Assembly (NCBI GenBank): GCA_016934415.1
Contig: JAFGSW010000062.1
Coordinates: 1-35,930, forward strand
Reading direction: 5' to 3'
Origin: Spirochaetales bacterium
GTDB lineage: Bacteria; Spirochaetota; Spirochaetia; SZUA-6; RPPD01
DNA: 35,930 nucleotides
The notes beneath the pieces are model-generated. The model made no database searches, was not told the origin of the DNA, and saw only the letters and a program-made list of their open reading frames with translations. Both the position numbers and the translations under genes were made by a program. Below are positions 26,515-35,769 of this stretch, one piece after another. How positions within the stretch are numbered: the first letter of the stretch is position 1; each line of letters starts with the position of its first letter.

Positions 26515-28578
26515 CTATCGGTTGTCCAAAGGCGCGAAGTAGCCGCTTTCGTCGCGGCCGGATTTCTTGTAGAAGAGGACCTGCACTTCCAGCGGGATAA
26601 AGCGGCGGCCGAAATCGGCGTCGGAGGGCGAGGCGTAGCGGACGATGTAGGCGGGGTGTTCCGCGCCGGTGACGTCGGCGAGCAATTTCTTGAGCCCGTC
26701 CGGATCGAAGTAGAGGTAACTTGTGCCGCCCGCCTCTCCCAGGATGTACTCGAGCTCCTGGTTTTTTTTGATCGTGCCCACGTACACGGGATAGAAGCGC
26801 ACGCGGTTGTTCCTGAGGCTGCGCGCCGTTTCCTGGAGCGAATAATATCCGAACGAAGAGTCGCGAATCGCGCCGCTCGTGATGTAGATCACCGCCCGGC
26901 GCCCGCGGTCGACCGAAAGCTCCGTCACCGCCGACTTCACTCCCGCGTCGAGCTTCCAGGCGGGGTCGCCCTTCCGCGCGACGAGGGCCTCGATCTTCGC
27001 GGGATCGTAGCCGCCGGCGCCGGCTTCGAGAACGGCGTCGCGGCGGGCGAACATGATCTTCACGCCCGCGTTCTTGGGAAGCACGCCCATGACGTTCTCG
27101 ATGCACAGGTCGACCTCCTTGTCGAACGCGTCGAGCTCGGGCGAGTCCTCGACCAGGAGCACGACGGACAGTGGATCGGGCGCCGTGTTCCTGCGCAGGA
27201 CCTCCGTCTTTTTCACCGGCCGGTTGCCCTCGGTGACGAACAGATTCTGCGGGGTGAGGCCGACGATCGTCCGGCCCAGCACGTCCTCGACGGAAAGGTC
27301 GATGGTCACTTCCGGGAATCGGCTTGCGTCGATCCGGTCCGCCTGCACGAAAAAGCCCGTATACAGCGAGCTCGCCTCCGAGATGAAAAACACCTTGTTG
27401 GCGTCGAAATCCGCGGCCAGAACGTCGCGGTTGGGAGTCAGGGTCAGGCTGCAGAGCCGCTTCGCCTGCGCCGAAACGTCGCTCCACACACGCCACGCCT
27501 GGTGCTTCAGTGAAACGCTCATGACGCGCGTTCCGTCCGCCACGAGAAGGGTGTCCGGATCGTAGAAGAGCAGCCCCTCCGGACTCCGCAGCGTCCCCTC
27601 GCCCATGGCGTCGAGATAATTCCCGCTCGTGTCGAACACCATGATCATTTTCTTGTACTGGTCCGCCACGTAGACGCGGCCGTCCCCGACCTCGATGCCG
27701 GTGGGCTCGAACCTCTCCCAAGGATAGGCCGCCGCGCTCTTTCCGAAGGAAAGGATGTAATTCCCGTCGAGATCGAATTTGATAGCGCGCCTGTTCCCCC
27801 AATCGGTGACGTACAGGAATCCCTTCCCGTCGAGGGCCAGGTACTGCGGTCCCAGCAGCCTGCCTTCGGCGATGCCTGTACCCCCGAAGGATTTGAGCCG
27901 CACGAAATTGCGGTCAAATTTGGAAACGACGTTCCCCTCGAACTCGCTCATAAAATAGACTCCGTCGGAAGAGGTCATGTCGAAGGGGTGATTCAGGGAT
28001 TCAAGCCCGCCAAAGAAACGGGACAGAACGATGGAATTGGCGTTGAGCGAAAGCACTTCATTCGAGCCGTACGCGACGATGAAAAAATTACCGTCCGGCA
28101 TGGCGTGCACGGCGCTGGGCCGCTGGAACAGGCGGCTGGACGTCGCGTTCGCGTCCAGAACGAAATTGACCACGTGCATGTCCGGAGCGGCGAGCTCTCT
28201 CCCCAGTCCGTTGCGCGCCTCCACCACATGGATGATGTATTCGAGAAGCGGCGTGCCCTTCCCCGATGTGACGATGTCCTTCCAGAGGGAGAGGGCGGTA
28301 TCTTCCAGGCCCAACCGGAAATAAGCGCGCGCCAGCCAGTTTTTAATCCGAACGTCGTCGGGATCCAGCCGCAGCCCCTCCTCGAACGACTGGAGAGCCT
28401 TGGCCGTGTATCCAAGATGGAAGGCGTTGACGCCCCAGTGAAACTCGTCCTGGGCATTCACCCGATCCATGTCGATCGGATCGGAAAAAACGAAAATAGG
28501 AAGAAGCACGACGAGCGACAGGATTACTGTGCGCGGCGATCGGCGCCGCCGATAAGGTTGTGTGCTCACGCGGCCCAT
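26515..28578 (-). CDS. Secreted TPR / NHL-propeller / VWA-like protein
   Basis: The product has 687 residues from ATG 28578; an ATG at 28605 and a GTG at 28569 are in frame and no start has a clear ribosome site. A basic stretch (RRRRSPR) and a hydrophobic segment (VILSLVVLLPIFVF) near residues 10-32 form a signal peptide or anchor. TPR-like helices follow (about 45-95: HLGYTAKALQSFEEGLRLDP), then an NHL-type six-bladed propeller (about 135-385: LDGKGFLYVTDWGNRRAIKF, VGDGRVYVADQYKKMIMVFD). The last third has LTPQNLFVTEGNRPVKKTEV and a VWA-like fold with SVVLLVEDSPELD, where the metal-site DxSxS is degenerate. It is likely a periplasmic or surface scaffold for protein or glycan interaction. 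It lies downstream of a small unknown gene on the same strand. Confidence 0.85.
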   Translation of the reverse strand: MGRVSTQPYRRRRSPRTVILSLVVLLPIFVFSDPIDMDRVNAQDEFHWGVNAFHLGYTAKALQSFEEGLRLDPDDVRIKNWLARAYFRLGLEDTALSLWKDIVTSGKGTPLLEYIIHVVEARNGLGRELAAPDMHVVNFVLDANATSSRLFQRPSAVHAMPDGNFFIVAYGSNEVLSLNANSIVLSRFFGGLESLNHPFDMTSSDGVYFMSEFEGNVVSKFDRNFVRLKSFGGTGIAEGRLLGPQYLALDGKGFLYVTDWGNRRAIKFDLDGNYILSFGKSAAAYPWERFEPTGIEVGDGRVYVADQYKKMIMVFDTSGNYLDAMGEGTLRSPEGLLFYDPDTLLVADGTRVMSVSLKHQAWRVWSDVSAQAKRLCSLTLTPNRDVLAADFDANKVFFISEASSLYTGFFVQADRIDASRFPEVTIDLSVEDVLGRTIVGLTPQNLFVTEGNRPVKKTEVLRRNTAPDPLSVVLLVEDSPELDAFDKEVDLCIENVMGVLPKNAGVKIMFARRDAVLEAGAGGYDPAKIEALVARKGDPAWKLDAGVKSAVTELSVDRGRRAVIYITSGAIRDSSFGYYSLQETARSLRNNRVRFYPVYVGTIKKNQELEYILGEAGGTSYLYFDPDGLKKLLADVTGAEHPAYIVRYASPSDADFGRRFIPLEVQVLFYKKSGRDESGYFAPLDNR

Positions 28579-28744
28579 TATACAGAGAACGCCCGAATGC
28601 CGCAACCGTGACCGCCGGAGCGTTTATCGGACAAGGACGAAGCAGACGCGGACCCGCCTCCCGAGGGAATGCGAAACAGGGCTTGCGTATGCTGGAACGG
28701 ATGAAATAGAGACATGCAGAGGAAGAACGGCGGGCAAAGCCGCG

Positions 28745-28969
28745 TCAGGCGTAGGCGCTGAAGGAATGCCCCTCGTCCAGGGGCAGGTAGACTTCTCCCT
28801 TGATCCCGAGGTAGAGGATGGCTTTCATGGCCTTGATGTCGATATAGTCTTCTGTCGGATTGGGACCGCCGGAGATCGGCAGAGGCGCGCGTGGTTGAAT
28901 CTTGCCCCCCAACTGGATCTCGGAGCGGTACATCGATACTGCCTGGCTGGCAACTCCATTGATACTCAT
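28745..28969 (-). CDS. Small protein of unknown function
   Basis: The frame gives 74 residues starting with MSINGVASQAVSMYRSEIQL. GGAGTGA lies 5 bp before the ATG, which is a good ribosome site and supports a real gene. There is no signal peptide, membrane segment or cysteine. The middle is Pro/Gly-rich (PRAPLPISGGPNPTEDY), then comes a helical and beta stretch IDIKAMKAILYLGIKGEVYL. It lies between the surE-TPR group and the TPR/NHL/VWA gene, both on the same strand. I do not recognise the family. Confidence 0.6.
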   Translation of the reverse strand: MSINGVASQAVSMYRSEIQLGGKIQPRAPLPISGGPNPTEDYIDIKAMKAILYLGIKGEVYLPLDEGHSFSAYA

Positions 28970-29043
28970 AAATTCACTCCATTTTGAATTTCGACCTTAA
29001 TGGAAAAAAGTTAAGAGTTTTTTTCGCATTTACCGCGAAGGGT

Positions 29044-29724
29044 TCACGCCTGTTTTTTTTCTTTGGCCAGGACCTCTTTCAGGTGGGCGGCGATCTCCTT
29101 GTTCCCCTTCGAAGCCTCGAACGCCTTGCGCAGGTAGGCTTTCGCGTCGGCGAGGTGACCGGCCTTAAACAGGGCCCAGCCGAGTGAATCGAGATAGACC
29201 GGGTTGCCCGGCTGACGCTTCACCGCCTGCTTGCACAGCGTGACCGCCAGGTCCTTATGTGTGCCCTCCTCGGCATAGATGAAGCCGAGATTGTTGAGCG
29301 CACTGGCGTAGTCGGGTTTGTACTTGAGCGCCTTCTTCAGCTGCTCGACGCCCTCGCCGCTTTTGCCCTGGGCGTGCAGCGCGTATCCCAGGGAAGTGAA
29401 CACCTGCGGCGATTCCACGCCGAGCTTGAGGAGGTTGCGGAATTCGATTTCCGCCAGCTGGAACCGCTGTGTGACGGAGTAGATGTAGCCCAGCACCATG
29501 CGGCACTGGAACACGAAAAAGAGGTTCCGGTGGCTGAGAATGACGTATTCGAGGAGGGGAATCGCCTTCTCGTATTCCTCGAGCTGCGTGTACGTGAGGC
29601 CGAGATAATAGGCGACGGCCGGGTTCTCCTCTGGTTTTTCGTCGAGCGCCAAAAGCTCGGTACGCGCCTGCTCGTATCGCTTCTGATTGTAATAGTGGAT
29701 CCCCGTCTCGAGGCTGTGCTTCAT
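29044..29724 (-). CDS. Tetratricopeptide-repeat protein
   Basis: The product has 226 residues made almost wholly of TPR units: LETGIHYYNQKRYEQARTEL, AVAYYLGLTYTQLEEYEKAI, FTSLGYALHAQGKSGEGVEQ, ASALNNLGFIYAEEGTHKDL and YLDSLGWALFKAGHLADAKA, with the characteristic Gly, Tyr, Ala and Pro positions. No signal peptide is present, so it is probably cytoplasmic. The ATG overlaps the surE stop by 4 bp (ATGA), showing translational coupling. TPR proteins are protein-binding scaffolds; the partner is unknown. Confidence 0.9.
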   Translation of the reverse strand: MKHSLETGIHYYNQKRYEQARTELLALDEKPEENPAVAYYLGLTYTQLEEYEKAIPLLEYVILSHRNLFFVFQCRMVLGYIYSVTQRFQLAEIEFRNLLKLGVESPQVFTSLGYALHAQGKSGEGVEQLKKALKYKPDYASALNNLGFIYAEEGTHKDLAVTLCKQAVKRQPGNPVYLDSLGWALFKAGHLADAKAYLRKAFEASKGNKEIAAHLKEVLAKEKKQA

Positions 29725-30485
29725 GAGGGAGTCCGTTCCCGCTCCGCGAGGAGCGTTCGGTACGCGTCGGCCGCCCCGTGACTCTCCGGGTGGACGGCGA
29801 TGGGCGACAGGGACACGAGTCCCTCTCGCACTGCGCGGTAATCGCTCTCCTCCTCGTCGCGGCAGGTGAGGTCATCGCCCTGGAGGAAACAGTACAGCGC
29901 TCCGTCCGGGGCGGGCGCCTGATAGGTTTCGTAGTGGTCGCCGTATATCCTCCGTCCGGGGGCGGTCACCGCGCAAGCGAAAGGCGGCGCCGCACCCGCG
30001 GGCACGTTGATGTTGAGAAAGTGGTCGTCCGTCCAGGCGGCCGTGAGCCGGGGGAGCTCCCGGGCGACGTACAGGGCGGCGCCCTGGAAGTCGAATCCTT
30101 GAGTCTCATCGAAAAGCGAGATCGCGAAGGAAGGCTTGCCCATGAGGGCGCCCTGGCGAGCGGCGGCGACGGTGCCGGAATACAGAATATCGGTGCCGAG
30201 ATTCGGCCCGCGGTTCACGCCCGAAACAACCGCGTCGATTTTCTTTCCGATAAGGGTGAGGAGGCCGGTCAGAACGCAGTCGACGGGAGTGCCGTCGACC
30301 GAGAACTCGCGTTCGGCCAGGCGCCTGACGCGCACGGCCTTCCTGATGGAAATGGACATCGCGCAGGCGCTGCGCTCGCTCTCCGGAGCCACGATCCACA
30401 CCTCGTGATCGAGTGAGAGTCTGTCCGCCAAAATCCGAAGCCCGTCCGCGTGGATACCGTCGTCATTGGTGAGTAATAATCGCAT
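29721..30485 (-). CDS. surE: 5'/3'-nucleotidase SurE
   Basis: The 254-residue product has normal SurE length. MRLLLTNDDGIHADGLRIL carries the metal-binding Asp8-Asp9. VAPESERSACAMSIS has the conserved Ser, and VSGVNRGPNLGTDILYSGTV has the third metal-site Asn with the GTD and YSGTVAAA segments of the active site. SurE dephosphorylates nucleoside 5'- and 3'-monophosphates and acts in stationary-phase survival in the cytoplasm. It follows the methyltransferase gene by 39 bp and overlaps the TPR gene by 4 bp. Pairing with a protein-modifying methyltransferase (pcm) as in E. coli is not seen here. Confidence 0.97.
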   Translation of the reverse strand: MRLLLTNDDGIHADGLRILADRLSLDHEVWIVAPESERSACAMSISIRKAVRVRRLAEREFSVDGTPVDCVLTGLLTLIGKKIDAVVSGVNRGPNLGTDILYSGTVAAARQGALMGKPSFAISLFDETQGFDFQGAALYVARELPRLTAAWTDDHFLNINVPAGAAPPFACAVTAPGRRIYGDHYETYQAPAPDGALYCFLQGDDLTCRDEEESDYRAVREGLVSLSPIAVHPESHGAADAYRTLLAERERTPS

Positions 30486-30524
30486 ACCCCTTTACTTTCC
30501 GATTGAGTGTAACGCAGATGGGGG

Positions 30525-31748
30525 CTATTTGGCAACTCGGAAGGCGATTCCGCGGAATCCCCTGGCCCTCGTGTCCTTGAGTATCCTCGTCTTGGCCGCG
30601 TTGAAATCGATCCTGCCGAAGAACGTGCTCTTGGCGGCGGTGACGCAGACGCCTTCCGGCTTCAACGCCGACGCGACCGCGGACAGGAATGAGGCGTGCC
30701 AGGGAACGCCCGGATCAGCGTCCGGCCGGATGATCGTGAAATCGTACTCCCGCCCCAATGCGAAGAGCGAAGGCGCGTGGCGAAGATCGAGCCGGGCTTC
30801 ATCCACGCCGCTTGCCAGGCAGTTGTGCTCAGCGATTTCGAGACTCAAAAGATCGCGCCCGGCCAATGTGAGACGATCCAATTCCGAGAAACTACATGAT
30901 ACGAGAAGCGGGAGGTACCCCTGGCCGGGATTCCAGACAAGGACCCTCCCGCGCGGTTCGTTCTTTCCAAGAACGGACTCGAGGAGACGCGTCGCATAGT
31001 TCAGCGTGTCAAACTCCGGCAGACCGAACGCCGTGCTCAGCCGGACCGTTTTCCGCCCGATGCGTGCGGTCATTTCGCCCCGCAGGTACGGATCCAAGCC
31101 GACGTCGGGTTCGATCGTGCGCGTTTTCCGCGCGTGAAAGACCGTGTGCTCCCGCGTTCCCTCGCGGTAGAGCGTGACGTACCCGGCGTCGGTCAAGGCG
31201 TTTCCCGCCAGCGCCTTGAGAGGATCAACGACGACGATGGCGATCACTCCGTCGGCCGTGACGTACCTCGATAACCCCGCGATGATGGAACCGAGCGCGG
31301 CGGGGCCGGCCTTGGCAGGCAGATTGGAGAGGACGAGGTCGAATTCCCGTTCGGGCAGATGCCTGAGTCCGAGCGCCGGGTTGATTGAAAGGCCTTCCTT
31401 TTCTCCCACGCGCATGCCATTGGCGAGAGCGTTGGCGGCGGTAAAATCCATAGCCAGGGCGTCCCGGTCGACCGCAAACAAATAAATGTCTTGTTTCTTC
31501 TTCTTCAGACTCAGCCCCAGCACCCCGATTCCGCACCCCAGATCGAGAACCACGTCGACGTTCGCCAGGTCGATTCGTTGGGCCACGGTTTTCAAGAGCA
31601 GCTTCGAACCCGAATCAACATCGAAACTCGAAAAAAGCGCGTGCGACAGGGCAAGGCGCAGGTCTTCCCCCATGAACCGGAAGGGGACGGTTTTATTGAC
31701 GAGCGCTTCCCGGAATGCTTCCGCCGGGGTCTTTCTTTTTGCGGGCAC
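30525..31748 (-). CDS. Class I SAM-dependent methyltransferase with tandem methyltransferase-like domains (RsmC/RlmG-like)
   Basis: The product has 407 residues from a GTG start. The first domain (about 25-200) follows the small methyltransferase type: ALSHALFSSFDVDSGSKLLL, SAM motif I VVLDLGCGIGVLGLSLK, acidic AVDRDALAM, and the catalytic-loop variant LSNLPAKAG in place of NPPF. The second domain (about 230-405) has the same order, but its motif I reads VLVWNPGQGYLPLLV and looks degenerate. RsmC and RlmG also pair an inactive and an active copy, but there the active copy is C-terminal. The target may be rRNA or a small molecule. It is the first gene of the group methyltransferase-surE-TPR. 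Confidence 0.85.
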   Translation of the reverse strand: MPAKRKTPAEAFREALVNKTVPFRFMGEDLRLALSHALFSSFDVDSGSKLLLKTVAQRIDLANVDVVLDLGCGIGVLGLSLKKKKQDIYLFAVDRDALAMDFTAANALANGMRVGEKEGLSINPALGLRHLPEREFDLVLSNLPAKAGPAALGSIIAGLSRYVTADGVIAIVVVDPLKALAGNALTDAGYVTLYREGTREHTVFHARKTRTIEPDVGLDPYLRGEMTARIGRKTVRLSTAFGLPEFDTLNYATRLLESVLGKNEPRGRVLVWNPGQGYLPLLVSCSFSELDRLTLAGRDLLSLEIAEHNCLASGVDEARLDLRHAPSLFALGREYDFTIIRPDADPGVPWHASFLSAVASALKPEGVCVTAAKSTFFGRIDFNAAKTRILKDTRARGFRGIAFRVAK

Positions 31749-31791
31749 GGCTATCCGACCTCCGTCACATCAATATAAGAAAAGAAGTCTA

Positions 31792-31966
31792 TAAGGAACC
31801 CAGGAAACCAGGAGTAAAATAACAAAAGGGGAAATGAATGAATCATTGAGTATTGTCATGTCATCATCTTCTCTATTTACAAAATCAGTTTCTGAAGAAC
31901 ACGCAATTTTTATTTGTCCTTCCTTCCAATTTTTTATTTCCTGCTCCTGGATTCCTGGTTTCCTTA
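31792..31966. repeat. Intergenic inverted-repeat element with TAAGGAAnCCAGGAA arms
   Basis: Left arm 31792-31814 begins TAAGGAACCCAGGAAACCAG. Right arm 31944-31966, on the minus strand, begins TAAGGAAACCAGGAATCCAG. The arms agree at 21 of 23 positions. The core (31815-31943, 129 bp) is AT-rich and unlike that of the copy at 26265-26478, although nearly the same length. It lies between the metalloprotease/barrel gene and the methyltransferase gene, both on the minus strand. Confidence 0.85.
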
Positions 31967-31997
31967 GAAATTCCCTTGTCCCTCTCCTCTGCGGCTT

Positions 31998-34919
31998 TCA
32001 GCGGAAGCGCCGGTTGAGCGGCGGCTTCTCGTGCGCGCCGCTCCAGAAGCTGTTGAAGCTGAGAAAGTAGTAAAACGCGAAGTCGTTTATATCAGGCGTT
32101 TCGCTCAATCCCCAGTCCAGGCGCATGGTCACTCCCAAGCCGATGGGGATGCTGAATGCACCCACACCCGCCTGCACGATGATCTCGATACCGACATAAA
32201 AATAACGGTCAAAGGCGAAGGCGGGAATGAAGATATCCCAGTCGAACGGCGCCTCCCAGTGCAGTCCGGCGCCGAGCCCGTCGAAGTGGAGCCCGCCGAA
32301 GAGCGGGGCGTCCGTATAGGCGATGGTCGTGAGCCAGTCGAGAAGGAATATTCCCCTTCCCCGTTCCGCCTGCGGGAAATCGGGAGGGAAACCGCGCGGC
32401 CCCACCCAGGGATAGCCGCGCAACTCGTCGGTTTGATAATCGGCCTTCAATCCGATCCGGAAGGCGCTCAGGTTCCATAGTCCCGGCAGGGTGCAGTAGA
32501 AGCGGTCGATGAGCACGACGCCGACGCGCGTCTCGTCGAACACCGGGAGGGGAACGACCGCGTCGAAGGCATTGACCACCGACCAAGGGGGATACAATGC
32601 GGCCGGTCCGGCGTACTTGTCGTGGGAATAGAACAGCCCCAGATCGGCGTAAAGATAATTGCCGCCCGCTATCGTGGAAGGCGAAAAACCGTTCAGGAAC
32701 GCGAACGGCGCCCCCCCGTCGAGGATATAGTCGTGCCCCAGGCCGAGCGAGACGCTCCAATAATCCCCGCCCGAAGCGGCGAACCTGTCCACGAGCGGCA
32801 GCTCGCATGAAAGCGTCTGCCCGAAGTCCTCCCGGTAAAAGACCGACGGTTCCGCCCCCAGCTCCGCGAACGTGTGAGCGAACGAATAATAAAGATTGAG
32901 CGGTCCGATTTTCACGTTGAAAGTGAAATTCACTTCCGGCTGATTGAAGGTCGGATAGTAGACGAGGGAGAGGTCGAAGCCGTTGGTGTCCAGGTACGAA
33001 GCGAAGAGGATGTACGCCCCGAAGGCGAGTTGGGGCCGGTTTTGGGCGATGAGATAGCCGCCGTAGGGGAGCCAGAACTGGAACCCCGGCCAGTCGACGA
33101 AGGGGGTCGATTCAATTTCCGGGCCGGCCGGCGGCGGAGGCGGAGTTATATCGGGCGGCACGGTCACGGCGACATGTTCCACGTCATCCGCCGGCATCCT
33201 TCTCAGACACACCCCGCGGCCGCGATACGTCGTATACACGATGCCTCCCGGCGCGACGATCCCGTCATAGGCGGCGATCCGGTCGGAGCACACCCTGACA
33301 AGCTCGCTTTTTCCAGGGCTCGCTTCGTACAAGGCGAGATACCCCTCTCGATCGGATGTGAAAAGCACCGTATCGACGTCGACGAAGCGGGGGAAATAAT
33401 CCCCCGCTTCGTCGTTTCCCAGAAGCGGAAAAGCCCGGTCCGTATTCACGTTCGTGAGTCCTCCATGATCGCCCCCCCCGGGCACTGCGGGCGAGTCCGC
33501 GTCGATGAGATAAATGTCCTGAATCCCGCGTCGGTTGAGAACGAAGGCGATTCGCCTCCCGTCGGGGGAAAAAACGGGATTGTACACCTCTGCGCTCTCC
33601 TCCTCGAACAGCACGGACACCGTGCCCGTCGCCTGGTCCACCAGCACCAGCCGCGAATACGCCCCCGCGCCTTGAACCGCGGCCAGGCGTTCGCCGTCCG
33701 CGGAAAGCGCCGGGTGCCAGAGGTGCTCGTTCCGCGTCAACCGGCGATGCCGCACGCAGCGGGGCTTCCGGTCTTCGACGCCCCCGATCTCGGCCAGAAA
33801 GAGGTCAGAGACGATGCGCTGGCGGGACGGGCCGCTCCCGGAAGAGACGGTTGAGGCGTAAACGATTTTCCTTCCGTCGGGCGCGGCGCAGAATGAATTT
33901 TCATCGATGAGGTATTCCTCGACGAGCACCCGTTCCGTTCTCGCATCAGGATCATACGACATCACCGCCGGAGGACGGTCGAGTCTCGTCCGGTACACGT
34001 ACAAACCGCCCTCCGTCCGGACGGGATGCGAATAATCGCCGATGACGTCGGGAGTGACCGCGTCCCCTTCGCGATCGGGAGAGCCTTCGGTCAACGCGGC
34101 CTTCCAGGAGGCGCGCATCTCCCGCCACAGCTCATCCTGCCCTTTGCCGGTCACGGCCCGGATGGCGCCCCACGGGCCGAAGAGTGGAAACTCGAGGAAG
34201 CGCCGCCTGATATCCCGGAAGACCTCAGATCCGTAATTCGCTTTCAGGAAAGCGAGGAAGAGGTAACCGAAGAGATAATACCGATTGGCGGGCGGATAGG
34301 CGCTCGCGTACTCGAGATTTCCCAGGTTGAACGGAACATCGTCCGCGAGAAACGCCTTGGCGTACATCAGGAAAAAAGGATTGCGGCCGCGGCCGCCGGC
34401 GGTGAATTCGGTTTCCAGCAGCACGGCCAGACCCTCGTACATCCAAGCCGGCCTTAACAACTGGTTGCCGCTTTTCACGCCTTCGCCGAAGATGAGCGAA
34501 AGCACATAAAAAAACCCTCCATCCGCCTCCATATCGACGTAGTGGGTGAGTTCGTGCGTAAAAAGCAGCCTGAGCCAACCCGACCCGCGGGCCCCAAAAT
34601 ACGGCGAGATGGGCGCGCGGACGTACAACTCCAGATGGTGAGGGGGCCATGAAAACATCCCGTTCGAGTCGTCCACGTCGCCGAGGACTATCGACCGCAC
34701 CTCTTTGGGATAGTTGTCCAGGTACCGGGTGACGTCCGAGTAGACTTCCTCCGCGAATCCGGCGAGCTCGCGCGCCGCCGCCTCGTCCTTCTGCCGGTAG
34801 ATGAAAACGCAATGAGCGGTGCGCGTCTGCCTCCAGGCGAGACGATCTTCTGCCGCCGCCTCATGGAGAACCATCGCGAACAGACAGACATGCAACAAAG
34901 TGACGCCGAAGGATTTCAC
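31998..34919 (-). CDS. Secreted zinc-peptidase-like protein with TolB-type propeller and predicted outer-membrane barrel
   Basis: The product has 973 residues. Its GTG start comes one base after the proC stop (TAG C GTG), so translation is probably coupled. Residues 1-23 are a signal peptide ending AAA. Residues 30-280 are a peptidase-MA-like domain with HELTH at 122-126 and a likely third zinc ligand Glu162 in WMYEGLA. Residues about 290-570 are PD40/TolB propeller blades, for example NPVFSPDGRRIAFVLNRRGI and PALSADGERLAAV. A Pro-rich linker (DITPPPPPAGPE, near 590) leads to a 370-residue aromatic, beta-rich C-terminus (FNFNVK-like alternation, many Tyr/Phe/Gly) that looks like an outer-membrane barrel, although the last residue is Arg rather than Phe. 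It likely sits in the outer membrane with the protease and propeller in the periplasm or outside. Confidence 0.85.
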   Translation of the reverse strand: MKSFGVTLLHVCLFAMVLHEAAAEDRLAWRQTRTAHCVFIYRQKDEAAARELAGFAEEVYSDVTRYLDNYPKEVRSIVLGDVDDSNGMFSWPPHHLELYVRAPISPYFGARGSGWLRLLFTHELTHYVDMEADGGFFYVLSLIFGEGVKSGNQLLRPAWMYEGLAVLLETEFTAGGRGRNPFFLMYAKAFLADDVPFNLGNLEYASAYPPANRYYLFGYLFLAFLKANYGSEVFRDIRRRFLEFPLFGPWGAIRAVTGKGQDELWREMRASWKAALTEGSPDREGDAVTPDVIGDYSHPVRTEGGLYVYRTRLDRPPAVMSYDPDARTERVLVEEYLIDENSFCAAPDGRKIVYASTVSSGSGPSRQRIVSDLFLAEIGGVEDRKPRCVRHRRLTRNEHLWHPALSADGERLAAVQGAGAYSRLVLVDQATGTVSVLFEEESAEVYNPVFSPDGRRIAFVLNRRGIQDIYLIDADSPAVPGGGDHGGLTNVNTDRAFPLLGNDEAGDYFPRFVDVDTVLFTSDREGYLALYEASPGKSELVRVCSDRIAAYDGIVAPGGIVYTTYRGRGVCLRRMPADDVEHVAVTVPPDITPPPPPAGPEIESTPFVDWPGFQFWLPYGGYLIAQNRPQLAFGAYILFASYLDTNGFDLSLVYYPTFNQPEVNFTFNVKIGPLNLYYSFAHTFAELGAEPSVFYREDFGQTLSCELPLVDRFAASGGDYWSVSLGLGHDYILDGGAPFAFLNGFSPSTIAGGNYLYADLGLFYSHDKYAGPAALYPPWSVVNAFDAVVPLPVFDETRVGVVLIDRFYCTLPGLWNLSAFRIGLKADYQTDELRGYPWVGPRGFPPDFPQAERGRGIFLLDWLTTIAYTDAPLFGGLHFDGLGAGLHWEAPFDWDIFIPAFAFDRYFYVGIEIIVQAGVGAFSIPIGLGVTMRLDWGLSETPDINDFAFYYFLSFNSFWSGAHEKPPLNRRFR

Positions 34920-34920
34920 G

Positions 34921-35703
34921 CTATCGTTCGAGCTCTTGCGCGCGCGCGCTTGCGTCCTCCACGGCTCCCATCACAATGCCGCCGAATCCCGACCTCTCCA
35001 GCCGATCGAGGCCCTTGATGGTCGTGCCCGCCGGCGAGGCCACCTGGGAAAGGAGCTCGACCGGGTGGAAGCCCGTCGAGCGCAGGGCGGCCACGGCGCC
35101 CTCCGCCACGGTGAGCGCAATCCGCAGCGACTCTTCGTACTTGATCCCGGTGGCCACCCCGCCCATCGCCAGGGCGTGGAGAAAGGCGAAGACGAAGGCG
35201 ATGCCGGAACCGGACAAGCCGGTGAAGGCGGCCATGAGCCGCTCCGGGATCTCGAACGGTTCACCCACCGCCCGCGCAACCGCGAGGCATTCTTCTCTGA
35301 ACCGCGCGTCCGCCCCTTCCGCGAATGATACGCCCACGGCGGCCCTGCCCGCCAGCGCCGCCAGGTTTGGCATGAAGCGGCAGACCGGCGCCTTCTTGAG
35401 CCGGGAGGAAATCGACGAAATCGGCGTCCCGGCCATCAGGCTAATGAAGCGCTTTCCGGCGGCCAAGCCCGCGAGCTCGTCAAGGAGAGGCGGCGCCTCC
35501 TGGGGCTTGACCGCGAGGATAAGGATATCGCATTGCGCGGCCAGGTCCTTGAGAAAAAGGCTTTTCCGGCCCTGCTCCGCCTCAAGCGCCGCCGCGCGAT
35601 CAGCCTTCCTTTCGGAAACCGCGAAAGCCGTTCCCATCTTCGAAAGCCCGCGGCAAAAAGCGCCTCCCATGTTCCCATAACCGATAATCCCGATCATGCC
35701 CAT
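34921..35703 (-). CDS. proC: Pyrroline-5-carboxylate reductase
   Basis: The product has 260 residues from ATG 35703, chosen because MGMIGIIGYGNMGGAF is the normal N-terminal Rossmann loop and GGTGAGC lies upstream; the frame is open further upstream but has no family similarity. Further motifs are LILAVKPQE, CRFMPNLAALAG, the signature FTGLSGSGIAFVFAFLHALA, and ASPAGTTIKGLDRLERSGFG, all characteristic of ProC. It makes proline from 1-pyrroline-5-carboxylate with NAD(P)H in the cytoplasm. The stop is directly followed by the metalloprotease/barrel gene, with which no functional link is known. Confidence 0.96.
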   Translation of the reverse strand: MGMIGIIGYGNMGGAFCRGLSKMGTAFAVSERKADRAAALEAEQGRKSLFLKDLAAQCDILILAVKPQEAPPLLDELAGLAAGKRFISLMAGTPISSISSRLKKAPVCRFMPNLAALAGRAAVGVSFAEGADARFREECLAVARAVGEPFEIPERLMAAFTGLSGSGIAFVFAFLHALAMGGVATGIKYEESLRIALTVAEGAVAALRSTGFHPVELLSQVASPAGTTIKGLDRLERSGFGGIVMGAVEDASARAQELER

Positions 35704-35769
35704 ATGCTCACCGTCCTTTGATGGCATTATTGACGCGGGCACTTTCATTGTCAAGGAGAGAAAAATCGA

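Noticed and set aside
26150..26542. 130-residue plus-strand frame
   Set aside because: It runs through both arms of the inverted-repeat element, and its sequence is the translation of the repeat; there is no ribosome site or family pattern.
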